This document shows, in pieces, positions 1 to 5,287 of a stretch of DNA of 7,157 nucleotides. Under the pieces are notes generated by a model. It worked only from the letters and a program-made list of their open reading frames with translations. It was not told the DNA's origin and made no database searches. The translations under genes were made by a program, and so were the position numbers. Within the stretch, counting starts at the first letter, position 1, and each line of letters begins with the position of its first letter. Source of the DNA: Candidatus Nitrosopumilus sp. (GTDB lineage: Archaea > Thermoproteota > Nitrososphaeria > Nitrososphaerales > Nitrosopumilaceae); NCBI GenBank assembly GCA_029941825.1, contig JAPYTM010000019.1:4086-11242 (forward strand), read 5' to 3'.

Positions 1-451
1 GTTTCATTAATTGTGGGGGATTAAAAAAATGAATTCCTATGAATTTTTCAGGACGTGATGTTGTATTTGCAATTTCAGTTATTGGCAATGTACTTGTATT
101 TGATGCAAATATCACATTTGATGCTGCAACTTTATCTAGTTCTGCATACACTTTTTTCTTTAATTCCATAATTTCTGGAACTACTTCAATTACCATTTCT
201 GCATTTTTTACTGCTTCTGCTAGATCTACGATTGGAGTAATTCTTGAAAAGATTAATTTTCCATCTTCCTTTGAAATTTTTTCTTTGGACACTAGTTTAT
301 CTAAACTCCATTTAATTTTCTCCATGGCTTTATCCAAAAATTCCTGTTTGATATCTCTCAATACTATATTATATCCTGCAGTTGCTGAAACTTGAGCAAT
401 TCCGTGTCCCATAACTCCAGAACCTAAAACTGTAATATTTTTTACTAACAT
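1..451 (-). CDS. 3-hydroxyacyl-CoA dehydrogenase (probable 3-hydroxybutyryl-CoA dehydrogenase), N-terminal part, cut by window edge
   Basis: The minus-strand frame opens at ATG 451-449 and runs off the left edge, giving 150 residues of a protein family usually near 280-380 aa or longer. Seen directly: a Rossmann dinucleotide motif GSGVMGHG (residues 10-17), an acidic residue after beta-2 (D33, in LRD) typical of NAD preference, SNTS at 117-120 and GIHFFNPP at 139-146 with the conserved catalytic His141. The partner Glu of the His-Glu dyad lies beyond the window. The family oxidises (S)-3-hydroxyacyl-CoA to 3-ketoacyl-CoA with NAD(P)+. In ammonia-oxidising archaea such an enzyme makes acetoacetyl-CoA in the 3-hydroxypropionate/4-hydroxybutyrate cycle; that role is inferred. 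The start is supported by a TATA-like box centred about 27 bases upstream. Whether a crotonase domain is fused at the C-terminus cannot be seen. Confidence 0.93.
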   Translation of the reverse strand, partial: MLVKNITVLGSGVMGHGIAQVSATAGYNIVLRDIKQEFLDKAMEKIKWSLDKLVSKEKISKEDGKLIFSRITPIVDLAEAVKNAEMVIEVVPEIMELKKKVYAELDKVAASNVIFASNTSTLPITEIANTTSRPEKFIGIHFFNPPQLMK

Positions 452-474
452 AACTTCTCAAAAATTGAGCATCC

Positions 475-482
475 TTTATAAT
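475..482. promoter_or_regulatory. Near-symmetric TATA box between divergent genes
   Basis: TTTATAAT (ATTATAAA on the minus strand) sits between the dehydrogenase and the 35 aa zinc-ribbon gene. Its centre is about 27 bases before the minus-strand ATG, the spacing expected for a leaderless archaeal transcript. It is about 36 bases before the plus-strand ATG, which would give a leader of roughly 10 nt. No other comparable box lies in the 63-base gap. Use by both genes is an inference. Confidence 0.5.
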
Positions 483-514
483 GTATTTGGAAAATAGAAA
501 TTTGAAAATCAATA

Positions 515-622
515 ATGATTAAAGAAAAATGTGATAGATGTGGTACTTCTTTGGGTACTGAGAGTAAGAAAACCAAACAAAGATTCTGTGGAAATTGCAA
601 ACGAAAATTCCAATTACATTAA
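515..622 (+). CDS. 35 aa zinc-ribbon mini-protein
   Basis: A short ATG-to-TAA frame encodes 35 residues with two CxxC knuckles, CDRC (Cys6/Cys9) and CGNC (Cys25/Cys28), separated by 15 residues, and a Lys/Arg-rich body. This is the layout of a single treble-clef or zinc-ribbon domain binding one Zn2+ through four cysteines. Such mini-proteins in archaea usually bind nucleic acid or act as small accessory subunits, but nothing here identifies the partner. The second CxxC ends seven residues before the stop, so the protein is essentially only the zinc module. It is divergent from the dehydrogenase and is followed 28 bases downstream by a T6 run that could terminate it. Because it is so short, the Cys pattern is the main evidence that it is real. 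Confidence 0.75.
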   Translation: MIKEKCDRCGTSLGTESKKTKQRFCGNCKRKFQLH

Positions 623-647
623 TGTTGGAAATAGATTTATGAGAAAA

Positions 648-656
648 TCTTTTTTA
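648..656 (+). terminator. T-run terminator after the zinc-ribbon gene
   Basis: A run of six T (650-655) lies 28 bases after the stop codon of the 35 aa gene. Archaeal RNA polymerase often terminates at oligo-T without a hairpin, and no convincing stem precedes this run. The 134-base gap from 623 to 756 holds no other supported gene. Confidence 0.35.
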
Positions 657-725
657 CATTCTTGTATGAAATTCTGCTAATATTTGATTATGATGCCTAA
701 AAATAATGAATATCCCTTCGCATCA

Positions 726-733
726 TTTTTAAT
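726..733 (+). promoter_or_regulatory. TATA-like box for the C2H2 zinc-finger gene
   Basis: TTTTTAAT is centred about 27 bases before ATG 757, consistent with a leaderless transcript. A second AT-rich candidate (TTTTAAAA, 737-744) is only about 16 bases from the ATG and would place transcription inside the gene. Confidence 0.4.
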
Positions 734-756
734 GTATTTTAAAATTTCATCAGTTA

Positions 757-930
757 ATGGGTTTATTCAAACGTAACAAAGACAAAGAAAAGGATAATCA
801 AACAAAGTGTGAAAAATGTGGTACTGAATTACATGATCCTGAACGTTTGAAAAGACATATGAAAAAAGCTCATGGAAACGTCCCTGCAAAGAAACTAGAT
901 CCGAATTCAAGCGATGGCGGTATGTGGTAG
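757..930 (+). CDS. 57 aa C2H2 zinc-finger protein
   Basis: The frame from ATG 757 to TAG encodes 57 residues. A Lys/Arg/Asp-rich N-terminus (1-17) is followed by a complete C2H2 finger: Cys18-x2-Cys21-x12-His34-x4-His39, with RLKRHMKKAHG forming the expected finger helix. The tail (40-57) is short, polar and ends in GGMW. This is the classical eukaryote-style finger spacing in a single copy. Single-finger proteins of this size occur in archaea and are presumed to bind DNA, RNA or protein, but no target is visible here. It lies on the same strand as the 35 aa zinc ribbon, 134 bases downstream, with its own TATA-like box, so it is probably a separate transcript. The full ligand set and the promoter spacing support it as a real gene. 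Confidence 0.85.
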   Translation: MGLFKRNKDKEKDNQTKCEKCGTELHDPERLKRHMKKAHGNVPAKKLDPNSSDGGMW

Positions 931-948
931 TTTGAATATGATCTAAAG

Positions 949-1056
949 TTAAAAAAATACTTTAGTTTTTGTAGGTACAATTTCACTTGTAGGAATTGTT
1001 TTATCAACCATTGTTTCTCCATTTTGGAATTTAACTCGTGTTGTATGAGGTGTCAT
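949..1056 (-). CDS. 35 aa hypothetical protein
   Basis: A minus-strand ATG-to-TAA frame encodes 35 residues that are polar and rich in Thr, Lys and Val, with no cysteine and no membrane segment. I do not recognise a family. Support comes from its fit in the 173-base gap between two real genes, its A/T-ending codons like the neighbours, and the absence of a better use for the gap. It is head-to-head with the HIT gene, 47 bases away, and tail-to-tail with the zinc-finger gene, 18 bases apart. The last codons (Val-Phe-Phe-stop) contain seven T in a row in the transcript sense, so the coding end may also serve as an oligo-T terminator. The repeated Val/Ile alternation suggests beta structure, but this is weak. 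Confidence 0.55.
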   Translation of the reverse strand: MTPHTTRVKFQNGETMVDKTIPTSEIVPTKTKVFF

Positions 1057-1073
1057 CGTGTCTTAATCGATGA

Positions 1074-1081
1074 TTTAATAT
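1074..1081 (+). promoter_or_regulatory. TATA-like box for the HIT gene
   Basis: TTTAATAT is centred about 26-27 bases before ATG 1104, the spacing for a leaderless start. On the minus strand it is only about 21 bases from the 35 aa gene's ATG. That gene more likely uses the AAATTTTTG stretch (1083-1091 on the minus strand), about 31 bases away. Confidence 0.5.
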
Positions 1082-1103
1082 TTCAAAAATTTAGTGAATT
1101 TCT

Positions 1104-1511
1104 ATGGATTGTATTTTTTGTAAAATAATTCTAGGTGATATTCCTGCAAAAATTCTTAAAGAAACCTCACATTCTATTTCCTTTTTAGATGCATTCCCTC
1201 TTGCAAAGGGACACACACTTGTAATCCCAAAGAAACATCATCAAAAAATTCAAGATATGAGTAGTGATGAAAATAATGATTTATTTTCTCTTGTTCATTT
1301 GATGATTTCTAAAGTTGACTCTATAACTGGTGCAACTTTAGTTGCAGTACATAATGGAAAAGATGCTGGACAAGAAGTTCCTCATGTACATGTACATCTT
1401 GTTCCTAGAAGTATATCTGATTCTGCAGATACTATTCACAGTATGTTTAACAATACATTAAAAATATCTGAATCTGAAACTGAAGAACTCTATGATAAAT
1501 TAAAAATTTAA
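1104..1511 (+). CDS. HIT-family nucleotide hydrolase/transferase
   Basis: This 135 aa protein has the full-length form of a bacterial/archaeal HIT (histidine triad) protein. The triad HVHVHLV lies at residues 94-100 with His94, His96 and His98; His96 is the expected catalytic nucleophile that forms a nucleotidyl-His intermediate. The N-terminal CIFC (Cys3/Cys6) with a later His (around 45) and His94 matches the zinc site found in many HIT proteins. GHTLVIPKKHH (36-46) and the NGKDAGQEVPH stretch (84-94) are typical family blocks. Members cleave the phosphoramidate or phosphoester bond of AMP conjugates or dinucleoside polyphosphates; the substrate here is unknown. It is a soluble cytoplasmic protein with no signal peptide. 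Its stop codon is two bases from that of the convergent J-domain gene. Confidence 0.93.
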   Translation: MDCIFCKIILGDIPAKILKETSHSISFLDAFPLAKGHTLVIPKKHHQKIQDMSSDENNDLFSLVHLMISKVDSITGATLVAVHNGKDAGQEVPHVHVHLVPRSISDSADTIHSMFNNTLKISESETEELYDKLKI

Positions 1512-1513
1512 TT

Positions 1514-2176
1514 TTAATGTGGGAATAACCTTTCTTTTGCATCTAAATTATTTACACTAATTGCTTTTGTTGGACACGTTTCTGCGGCATTCATTATTTT
1601 GTTAATTCCTGCACCTTTTTGATTAATCACTGATGATTTGGGATTTGATTTACTTTCTTTATTTACTTCAAAAACATCTGGTGCTAAAGTCTCACAACTA
1701 CAACATCCAATACACAAACTTTTGTCTACATCCACAAAAAGATTTGGTTGTTTTTTAGGCTCTTCTGCTTTCTCAAATTCACCATTTTTACCATCTGGAC
1801 GTACACGTGCATTGTAATCTTCCCAGAATTTTGCTTCGTATTCTTTCCAAAAATTGGGATCCCCTTCTTCAAATTCACGAGTAAATTTACCCCAATCTTG
1901 TTCTGGAATTTTTTCACCCTCTACACCTTCCCCTTGCGGTTTTCTTTTAAAGTGTGATTTAGGCTTGGTTTTTGTATATTCTTGATATGTGGAATTATCC
2001 TTTTGATTTTTCTTTAGAATGTTATATGCTTCAGTAATTCTCTTAAACTCTGAATCACCCTTCTTATTTTTATCTGGATGCAGTTCCAATGCCATTTTTC
2101 GAAAAGCTTTTTTGATTTCATCTTGTGATGAATTTGGTTCTACATTCAATGTTTTGACTGCTTGATATGTGTTCAC
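1514..2176 (-). CDS. J-domain/ferredoxin fusion protein (DnaJ-Fer type)
   Basis: This 220 aa protein joins two domains. Residues 2-60 are a J-domain with the HPD tripeptide at 33-35, preceded by basic helix II (IKKAFRKMALELHPD) and followed by the helix III FKRITEAYNIL block; this stimulates a DnaK/Hsp70 ATPase. Residues 61-145 are a charged, Trp/Glu-rich linker. Residues 146-208 are a one-cluster ferredoxin with Cys155-x2-Cys158-x2-Cys161 and a distant Cys201-Pro, enough for one [4Fe-4S] cluster; Cys159 is an extra cysteine. There is no G/F region and no DnaJ zinc domain. This architecture is known from green-plant chloroplasts and Thaumarchaeota, and a published phylogenetic study proposes chloroplast-to-Thaumarchaeota transfer. 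A role linking Hsp70 to redox state or Fe-S assembly is inference. The start is GTG (2176), supported by a TATA-like box 26-27 bases upstream. No dnaK is nearby. Confidence 0.93.
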   Translation of the reverse strand: MNTYQAVKTLNVEPNSSQDEIKKAFRKMALELHPDKNKKGDSEFKRITEAYNILKKNQKDNSTYQEYTKTKPKSHFKRKPQGEGVEGEKIPEQDWGKFTREFEEGDPNFWKEYEAKFWEDYNARVRPDGKNGEFEKAEEPKKQPNLFVDVDKSLCIGCCSCETLAPDVFEVNKESKSNPKSSVINQKGAGINKIMNAAETCPTKAISVNNLDAKERLFPH

Positions 2177-2198
2177 TGGAATTAGTGGTTTGTCATAT

Positions 2199-2206
2199 GT
2201 TAAAAA
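2199..2206 (-). promoter_or_regulatory. TATA-like box for the J-ferredoxin gene
   Basis: TTTTTAAC on the minus strand is centred 26-27 bases before the GTG start at 2176. This supports the GTG as a leaderless start. The box overlaps the T-run of the proposed terminator of the upstream cupin operon. Confidence 0.45.
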
Positions 2207-2229
2207 TAATTATGCGCGATTGAGCATAA
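2201..2229 (-). terminator. Hairpin plus T-run ending the SHOCT/cupin operon
   Basis: Reading the minus strand, TTATGC (2229-2224) pairs with GCATAA (2215-2210) around an 8-base loop. It is followed directly by a T-rich stretch down to about 2201, starting 8 bases after the last cupin's stop. The stem is short (6 bp), so the T-run may be the working part. Confidence 0.4.
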
Positions 2230-2237
2230 AATATGAT

Positions 2238-2600
2238 TTATTCTAACAAAATTTCATTTTCTGCTTTCCATGCAGGTTCAACTATACACAAAAATCTCAA
2301 ATCCACAGTTCCTGTATTTTCAATACATTGTTTTGAATTTGGTGGAACATATACAGAATCATCTTTTTCAAGTTTGTATGATTTATCATTGATTTTTAGT
2401 GTCCCATTTCCTTCCAAAATATAATAAATTTCAGATGAATTGATTTTATGAAGTTTAGATTTTTTTCCATATTCTAATGTAAATTGTGCAATACTGTAAT
2501 TAATCCCATTTAATGTATTGTGTGGATAAAAATATTGCTTTATTTTGGTTCCTTCATTTCCTTGAATTGATTTAATTTTAGAATTTCTTTGTAATGACAT
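2238..2600 (-). CDS. Cupin-domain protein with reduced metal site (third gene of operon)
   Basis: This 120 aa protein is a single small beta-barrel cupin. Motif 1 is recognisable (GKKSKLHKINSSEIYYILEG, 45-64), but the canonical HxH...E is reduced to His51-Lys-Ile, with Glu57 kept. Motif 2 (DSVYVPPNSKQCIENTG, 81-97) has PPNSKQ where metal cupins have PxGxxH, so the last metal His is missing. The C-terminal FLCIVEPAW block (103-111) is typical of a family of small archaeal and bacterial cupins of uncertain function. It may bind a ligand or sugar instead of a catalytic metal, or use fewer ligands; this is inference. Its ATG begins two bases after the upstream cupin's TAG, indicating cotranscription and probably coupled translation. 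No signal peptide or membrane segment is seen. Confidence 0.9.
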   Translation of the reverse strand: MSLQRNSKIKSIQGNEGTKIKQYFYPHNTLNGINYSIAQFTLEYGKKSKLHKINSSEIYYILEGNGTLKINDKSYKLEKDDSVYVPPNSKQCIENTGTVDLRFLCIVEPAWKAENEILLE

Positions 2601-2602
2601 TT

Positions 2603-3058
2603 CTAAACAATTTTAGAAACTTTGGTTTTAAAATCTGATTCATACCATGTGGTTTTATATTCTAAATTTTTTCTAGATCGTATATTTAATGCAATATGTG
2701 CAAATGCCTTTTTTTTATTCACTGACCCATGTGTATGAAATGTTTTTGCTGGAATATGTACAATATCTCCTTCATTAAGACTTATTTTTTCAATTCTTTT
2801 AATTTTAAAATTAGTCTTTTTTGTTCCATATTTTTTAAATATTTCAAGACTGCCCTTGCCTTTTGTTGCAATTAAAATCTGATTTCCATTATGTGTGTGA
2901 AGTTTTGTTCTAGAACCTTTTTCAAAATGAACATGATAGATATCTTGTTCTTTTGATTTAATTTTATCTGAAAGAACTTTCATCCATGTCTTATTTGTAA
3001 ACCAATTTGGATTTACTTTTCTTTGATCCCCTGAACCAAATATGTTTGATTTTTTCAT
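2603..3058 (-). CDS. Metal-binding cupin protein (second gene of operon)
   Basis: This 151 aa single-domain cupin keeps a metal site. Motif 1 is LHTHNGNQILIATKGKG (53-69), giving His54, His56 and Gln60 in the usual HxH-x3-E/Q pattern. Motif 2 is GDIVHIPAKTFHTHG (97-111), giving His108 as the fourth ligand with Pro103 in place. Residues 78-91 form a basic insertion between the motifs. The spacing resembles stand-alone cupins that are found near carboxymuconolactone decarboxylase-like or quercetinase-like proteins, but the substrate cannot be read from sequence. The ATG at 3058 lies one base after the SHOCT gene's TAA, with an AGGA-like stretch just upstream that could act as a weak ribosome-binding site. 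This pairs a metal-competent cupin with a metal-poor cupin in one operon. Confidence 0.9.
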   Translation of the reverse strand: MKKSNIFGSGDQRKVNPNWFTNKTWMKVLSDKIKSKEQDIYHVHFEKGSRTKLHTHNGNQILIATKGKGSLEIFKKYGTKKTNFKIKRIEKISLNEGDIVHIPAKTFHTHGSVNKKKAFAHIALNIRSRKNLEYKTTWYESDFKTKVSKIV

Positions 3059-3059
3059 G

Positions 3060-3425
3060 TTATATCCTATCTAAAATTTTCTTTTTCTTTATTTGAAATT
3101 CTTTTTCTGTAATTATTTCAGATTTTCTTAATTTTCCTAGTTTTTTTAATATTTCCAAGTCATCCTGTGTATTGGAAGTCACATTTTTTGCAACAGAAAT
3201 CCCTTCGTTAATTTTACTAATTCCTCTTTCTTGTAATGCTTTTCTTTCTTTTTTTGCTTGATTACGAAGTTCTTTACTTGTTTTTGCAGCCTGTTTTGCA
3301 GTCATTGCCCCAAATTCAACTGCATCATCCAATATCCCATCTGCTTTTTTGAGGCCTTCTTGAAATGCTTTGTCTGCCTTTTTCAGAATTTTTTCAATAT
3401 GACCTTCTTTTTTTGTTGTTCCCAT
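3060..3425 (-). CDS. Helical protein with C-terminal SHOCT-like segment (first gene of operon)
   Basis: This 121 aa, very Lys-rich, soluble protein is predicted to be mostly helical. Residues 1-85 are amphipathic and Lys/Ala/Glu-rich, with a possible coiled coil around 45-66. Residues 90-121 match the SHOCT (short C-terminal) pattern: a leading Leu-rich helix (LEILKKLGKLRKSEIITEKE), the ITEKEF turn, and a closing KKKKILDRI helix. SHOCT segments usually sit at the C-termini of oligomeric or membrane-associated proteins and are thought to mediate oligomerisation. The function of this protein is unknown. It leads a three-gene operon: its stop is one base from the ATG of the cupin that follows. 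A TATA-like box about 26-27 bases before ATG 3425 supports this start and promoter. Confidence 0.82.
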   Translation of the reverse strand: MGTTKKEGHIEKILKKADKAFQEGLKKADGILDDAVEFGAMTAKQAAKTSKELRNQAKKERKALQERGISKINEGISVAKNVTSNTQDDLEILKKLGKLRKSEIITEKEFQIKKKKILDRI

Positions 3426-3447
3426 ATTTTACAAATTATTTTAAATC

Positions 3448-3455
3448 TATTATTT
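3448..3455 (-). promoter_or_regulatory. TATA-like box for the SHOCT/cupin operon
   Basis: On the minus strand AAATAATA is centred about 26-27 bases before ATG 3425. A closer AT-rich stretch (TTTAAAATAA, around 3437-3446) is about 17 bases away and less suitable. Confidence 0.4.
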
Positions 3456-3472
3456 CTTTCCTAGTAGAATTG

Positions 3473-3480
3473 GTTTAATA
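3473..3480 (+). promoter_or_regulatory. TATA-like box for the 235 aa gene
   Basis: GTTTAATA is centred about 30 bases before the TTG at 3507, predicting a transcript with a leader of only a few bases. It supports the TTG as start, since no in-frame ATG or GTG lies between the upstream stop at 3465 and this codon. Confidence 0.45.
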
Positions 3481-3506
3481 GATGGAATCGTATACTTTGT
3501 GTATCT

Positions 3507-4214
3507 TTGGCAAAGACTGCTTATGATGTAAAAACAATTGTTCTAAGAAAAAATCTTGAAAATGATGATGTAATGGAAATTATTGAGCAAAAAAAGACAA
3601 CTCCCTTCAAATCATTACTATCTAGGCCAAAAAAAATAGATGTACATATTCATTCTTTAAAATTGTATTATGAATGCATATTGATGGTTTCAGGAAAATA
3701 TATTGCAGATTATTTTAGAAAATCTACTCATACAATTTCAGTTGACTCTAATGTTCACAAAGTAATTTTTGGAGATGGTGTTTTTCCTGTACGCGCAAAG
3801 TCTAGTTTTACAAAAGCGTTTGTTGGAAAAAGAGGTAAAAATAAAATTGATTTGAAACTAGAAGAACATGTATTTGTTGAAGAAGAAGATGAATTATCAT
3901 TTGATCATCATGGACAAGATATAAAATTCCCATTCAAAATTAATTCAAAAACAATTGAAAATTATCCTAAACGATTATTGGCCAAAAATGAATCTAATAT
4001 TAAAAAACCTGAATTAACATACGATGCTGCAATAAGTAAACTTCAATTACAATTAAAAAAACCACTAGAATCAGATGTAAGAAATATTAACGATGAATTT
4101 GTATTGCGTGAAATTTCGGAAATTTATGTACCTATTTTTGAAGCAAGATTAATTGGCCCCAAAAAGAAAGTTGGAATTATTCGTATAGATGCTGTAAGAA
4201 AGAAAATTTTATAA
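3507..4214 (+). CDS. 235 aa hypothetical protein, TTG start
   Basis: I do not recognise this family. The protein is soluble, Lys-rich and has no signal peptide or membrane helix. Visible features are a beta-rich N-terminal half, an acidic cluster VEEEDELSFDHH (124-135) that could bind a cation, a basic middle (residues 106-113, GKRGKNKI), and a C-terminal strand-rich block from about 203 containing IYVPIFEARLIGPKK (207-220), then a short basic end. The start is TTG at 3507: an in-frame TAG at 3465-3467 closes the frame upstream and no ATG or GTG intervenes. The first in-frame Met is residue 23. It is head-to-head with the SHOCT/cupin operon (81 bases between starts), so the two might be co-regulated, and convergent with the TPR gene. 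The long open frame and codon composition make the gene secure; its role is unknown. Confidence 0.85.
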   Translation: MAKTAYDVKTIVLRKNLENDDVMEIIEQKKTTPFKSLLSRPKKIDVHIHSLKLYYECILMVSGKYIADYFRKSTHTISVDSNVHKVIFGDGVFPVRAKSSFTKAFVGKRGKNKIDLKLEEHVFVEEEDELSFDHHGQDIKFPFKINSKTIENYPKRLLAKNESNIKKPELTYDAAISKLQLQLKKPLESDVRNINDEFVLREISEIYVPIFEARLIGPKKKVGIIRIDAVRKKIL

Positions 4215-4232
4215 TTTTAATTAGTTTTTTAT
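4215..4232 (+). terminator. T-rich terminator of the 235 aa gene
   Basis: The 20-base convergent gap contains T4 at 4215-4218 and T6 at 4225-4230 directly after the stop codon, enough for oligo-T termination in archaea. No stem is visible. Confidence 0.45.
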
Positions 4233-4234
4233 AA

Positions 4235-5056
4235 TTACATTTTTACAATTTTTCTAAATTGATCATTATTGTATAATTTTTCAAATATTTTTTCGTCTTT
4301 TGCCCATTTACGAATTATTTTTGGATTTTTAGAAACTGCTTGTTTTAATAATTCTAGTGATTCTGGATATTTTTCTAATGCTGCACTACTTCTTGATTTT
4401 GCATAAATTACATTTACATTATCTTTAAATTTTGTAAGAATCTCATCAAAAACTCTGAGTGCTTTTTCATGTTGTCCTAACTCTGCTAATTGAATACCTT
4501 TTTGAAAAAATGCATCTTGATTGTTAGGATATTTTTTACAAACATTTTGAAAACAGTTCAAAGCTTCTTCATGCTTTTTCATTTTACCTAGAACAATTCC
4601 TTTGTAGACCATTGCATTTGGTTTTCTTGGTTCTAGAGAAATAGCTTTATCTAGAAATTCTATGGACTCTTCATGTTCTTGTAGTTTATCAAGTAATACT
4701 CCTTTGTTAAAATATGATGCAGCATTTTTTGGATCTGCCTCTATTGCTTTATCATAGCATTCAGATGCATCTTGAATATTTCCCATCTCGGCCATTGCAA
4801 TCCCTTTATTGTTAAATGCCTGTGCATCTTTTGGATTAATTTCTATTAGTTTTTCAAAACATGTTACTGCATCACTATATTTTCTTCTCTGATTTAGAGC
4901 TAAACCCTTGTTGAATAATGCTGAAATATTTTCAGAGTCTTGTTTTAGAATTTTGTTAAATAATGTGATAGCTACTTTTGGTTGATTCTTCTCCATCATA
5001 GACATTGCATTATACATTAAATCTTCTGAGTTCACTTTTGATCCAAATAGCCCCAT
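4235..5056 (-). CDS. Tetratricopeptide (TPR) repeat protein
   Basis: The 273 aa protein is almost entirely about seven 34-residue TPR units: roughly 12-44, 45-78, 79-112, 113-146, 147-180, 181-214 and 215-248. Each has the expected pattern of a small residue at position 8 and A/S at 20, and they end in ...P or KD/KN turns; units 2-6 share an xFNKG/xFQKG opening. A C-terminal capping segment follows (249-273) with D-x2-F-x3-Y/L and DQFRKIV, a common TPR tail. TPR solenoids bind peptides and scaffold complexes; no catalytic domain is fused, so it is probably an adaptor. There is no signal peptide or membrane anchor. No good TATA box lies 25-30 bases upstream, and the 39 aa gene ends 37 bases before its ATG, so cotranscription with that gene is likely. 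Confidence 0.92.
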   Translation of the reverse strand: MGLFGSKVNSEDLMYNAMSMMEKNQPKVAITLFNKILKQDSENISALFNKGLALNQRRKYSDAVTCFEKLIEINPKDAQAFNNKGIAMAEMGNIQDASECYDKAIEADPKNAASYFNKGVLLDKLQEHEESIEFLDKAISLEPRKPNAMVYKGIVLGKMKKHEEALNCFQNVCKKYPNNQDAFFQKGIQLAELGQHEKALRVFDEILTKFKDNVNVIYAKSRSSAALEKYPESLELLKQAVSKNPKIIRKWAKDEKIFEKLYNNDQFRKIVKM

Positions 5057-5093
5057 AATTTCTACAAAATAGTATTGCTAATGAAAGTTTGGC

Positions 5094-5213
5094 TTAACTT
5101 AATGACTTGAATTTTTTGATTGCCTTTTTTGCCATTTCTTCTTGTTCTTTTGCTGATGTATTGGTCGGATCATCTGTTACATAATCCTCCTTTCCTTCTT
5201 TTTTCTTATCCAT
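5094..5213 (-). CDS. 39 aa highly charged hypothetical protein
   Basis: A minus-strand ATG-to-TAA frame encodes 39 residues: a Lys/Glu/Asp-rich N-terminus (1-10), a short YVTDDPTNTS linker (11-20), and an amphipathic basic helix (21-37) ending in KFKSLS. There is no cysteine, signal peptide or membrane segment, and I know no family. Its reality is supported by A/T-ending codons like the neighbours, a strong TATA-like box at the right spacing, and its place just upstream of the TPR gene, for which it may supply the promoter. The C-terminal helix could be a peptide ligand or a docking element, perhaps for the TPR protein; this is speculation based only on adjacency. Confidence 0.7.
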   Translation of the reverse strand: MDKKKEGKEDYVTDDPTNTSAKEQEEMAKKAIKKFKSLS

Positions 5214-5234
5214 GTTATTTTCAGAATGCTTGAT

Positions 5235-5242
5235 TATAAAAA
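5235..5242 (-). promoter_or_regulatory. TATA box for the 39 aa/TPR gene pair
   Basis: TTTTTATA on the minus strand is centred about 25-26 bases before ATG 5213. It is one of the best TATA matches in the window. It predicts a leaderless transcript starting at the 39 aa gene. Confidence 0.55.
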
Positions 5243-5260
5243 TTTGAATTCAAAGATAGG

Positions 5261-5268
5261 CTTAATTT
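5261..5268 (+). promoter_or_regulatory. TATA-like box for the 117 aa gene
   Basis: CTTAATTT is centred about 23-24 bases before TTG 5288 and 26-27 before TTG 5291. If the transcript is leaderless, the second TTG fits the usual spacing better. Confidence 0.35.
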
Positions 5269-5287
5269 TAATTAGAGTGGTGCTAGA

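Noticed and set aside
39..395. 118-codon plus-strand open frame
   Set aside because: It is antisense to the 3-hydroxyacyl-CoA dehydrogenase, whose minus-strand frame carries clear Rossmann and catalytic motifs. The plus frame gives a Ser/Thr/Phe-rich product typical of a shadow.
690..776. 28 aa plus-strand frame beginning with two ATG codons
   Set aside because: It overlaps the start of the zinc-finger gene in another frame, has no motif, and its own promoter position is not convincing.
1726..1957. Open frames on both strands inside the J-ferredoxin gene
   Set aside because: They overlap the linker of a gene with firm J-domain and ferredoxin motifs, and the products are low-complexity, Phe/Lys-rich and without start or promoter support.
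2233..2424. 63-codon plus-strand open frame
   Set aside because: It lies antisense to the second cupin, which belongs to a tight operon with recognisable motifs.
3258..3464. 68-codon plus-strand open frame, Phe/Cys-rich
   Set aside because: It is antisense to the Lys-rich SHOCT-like gene. Lys codons read backwards give Phe, which explains its hydrophobic look, so it is not a membrane protein.
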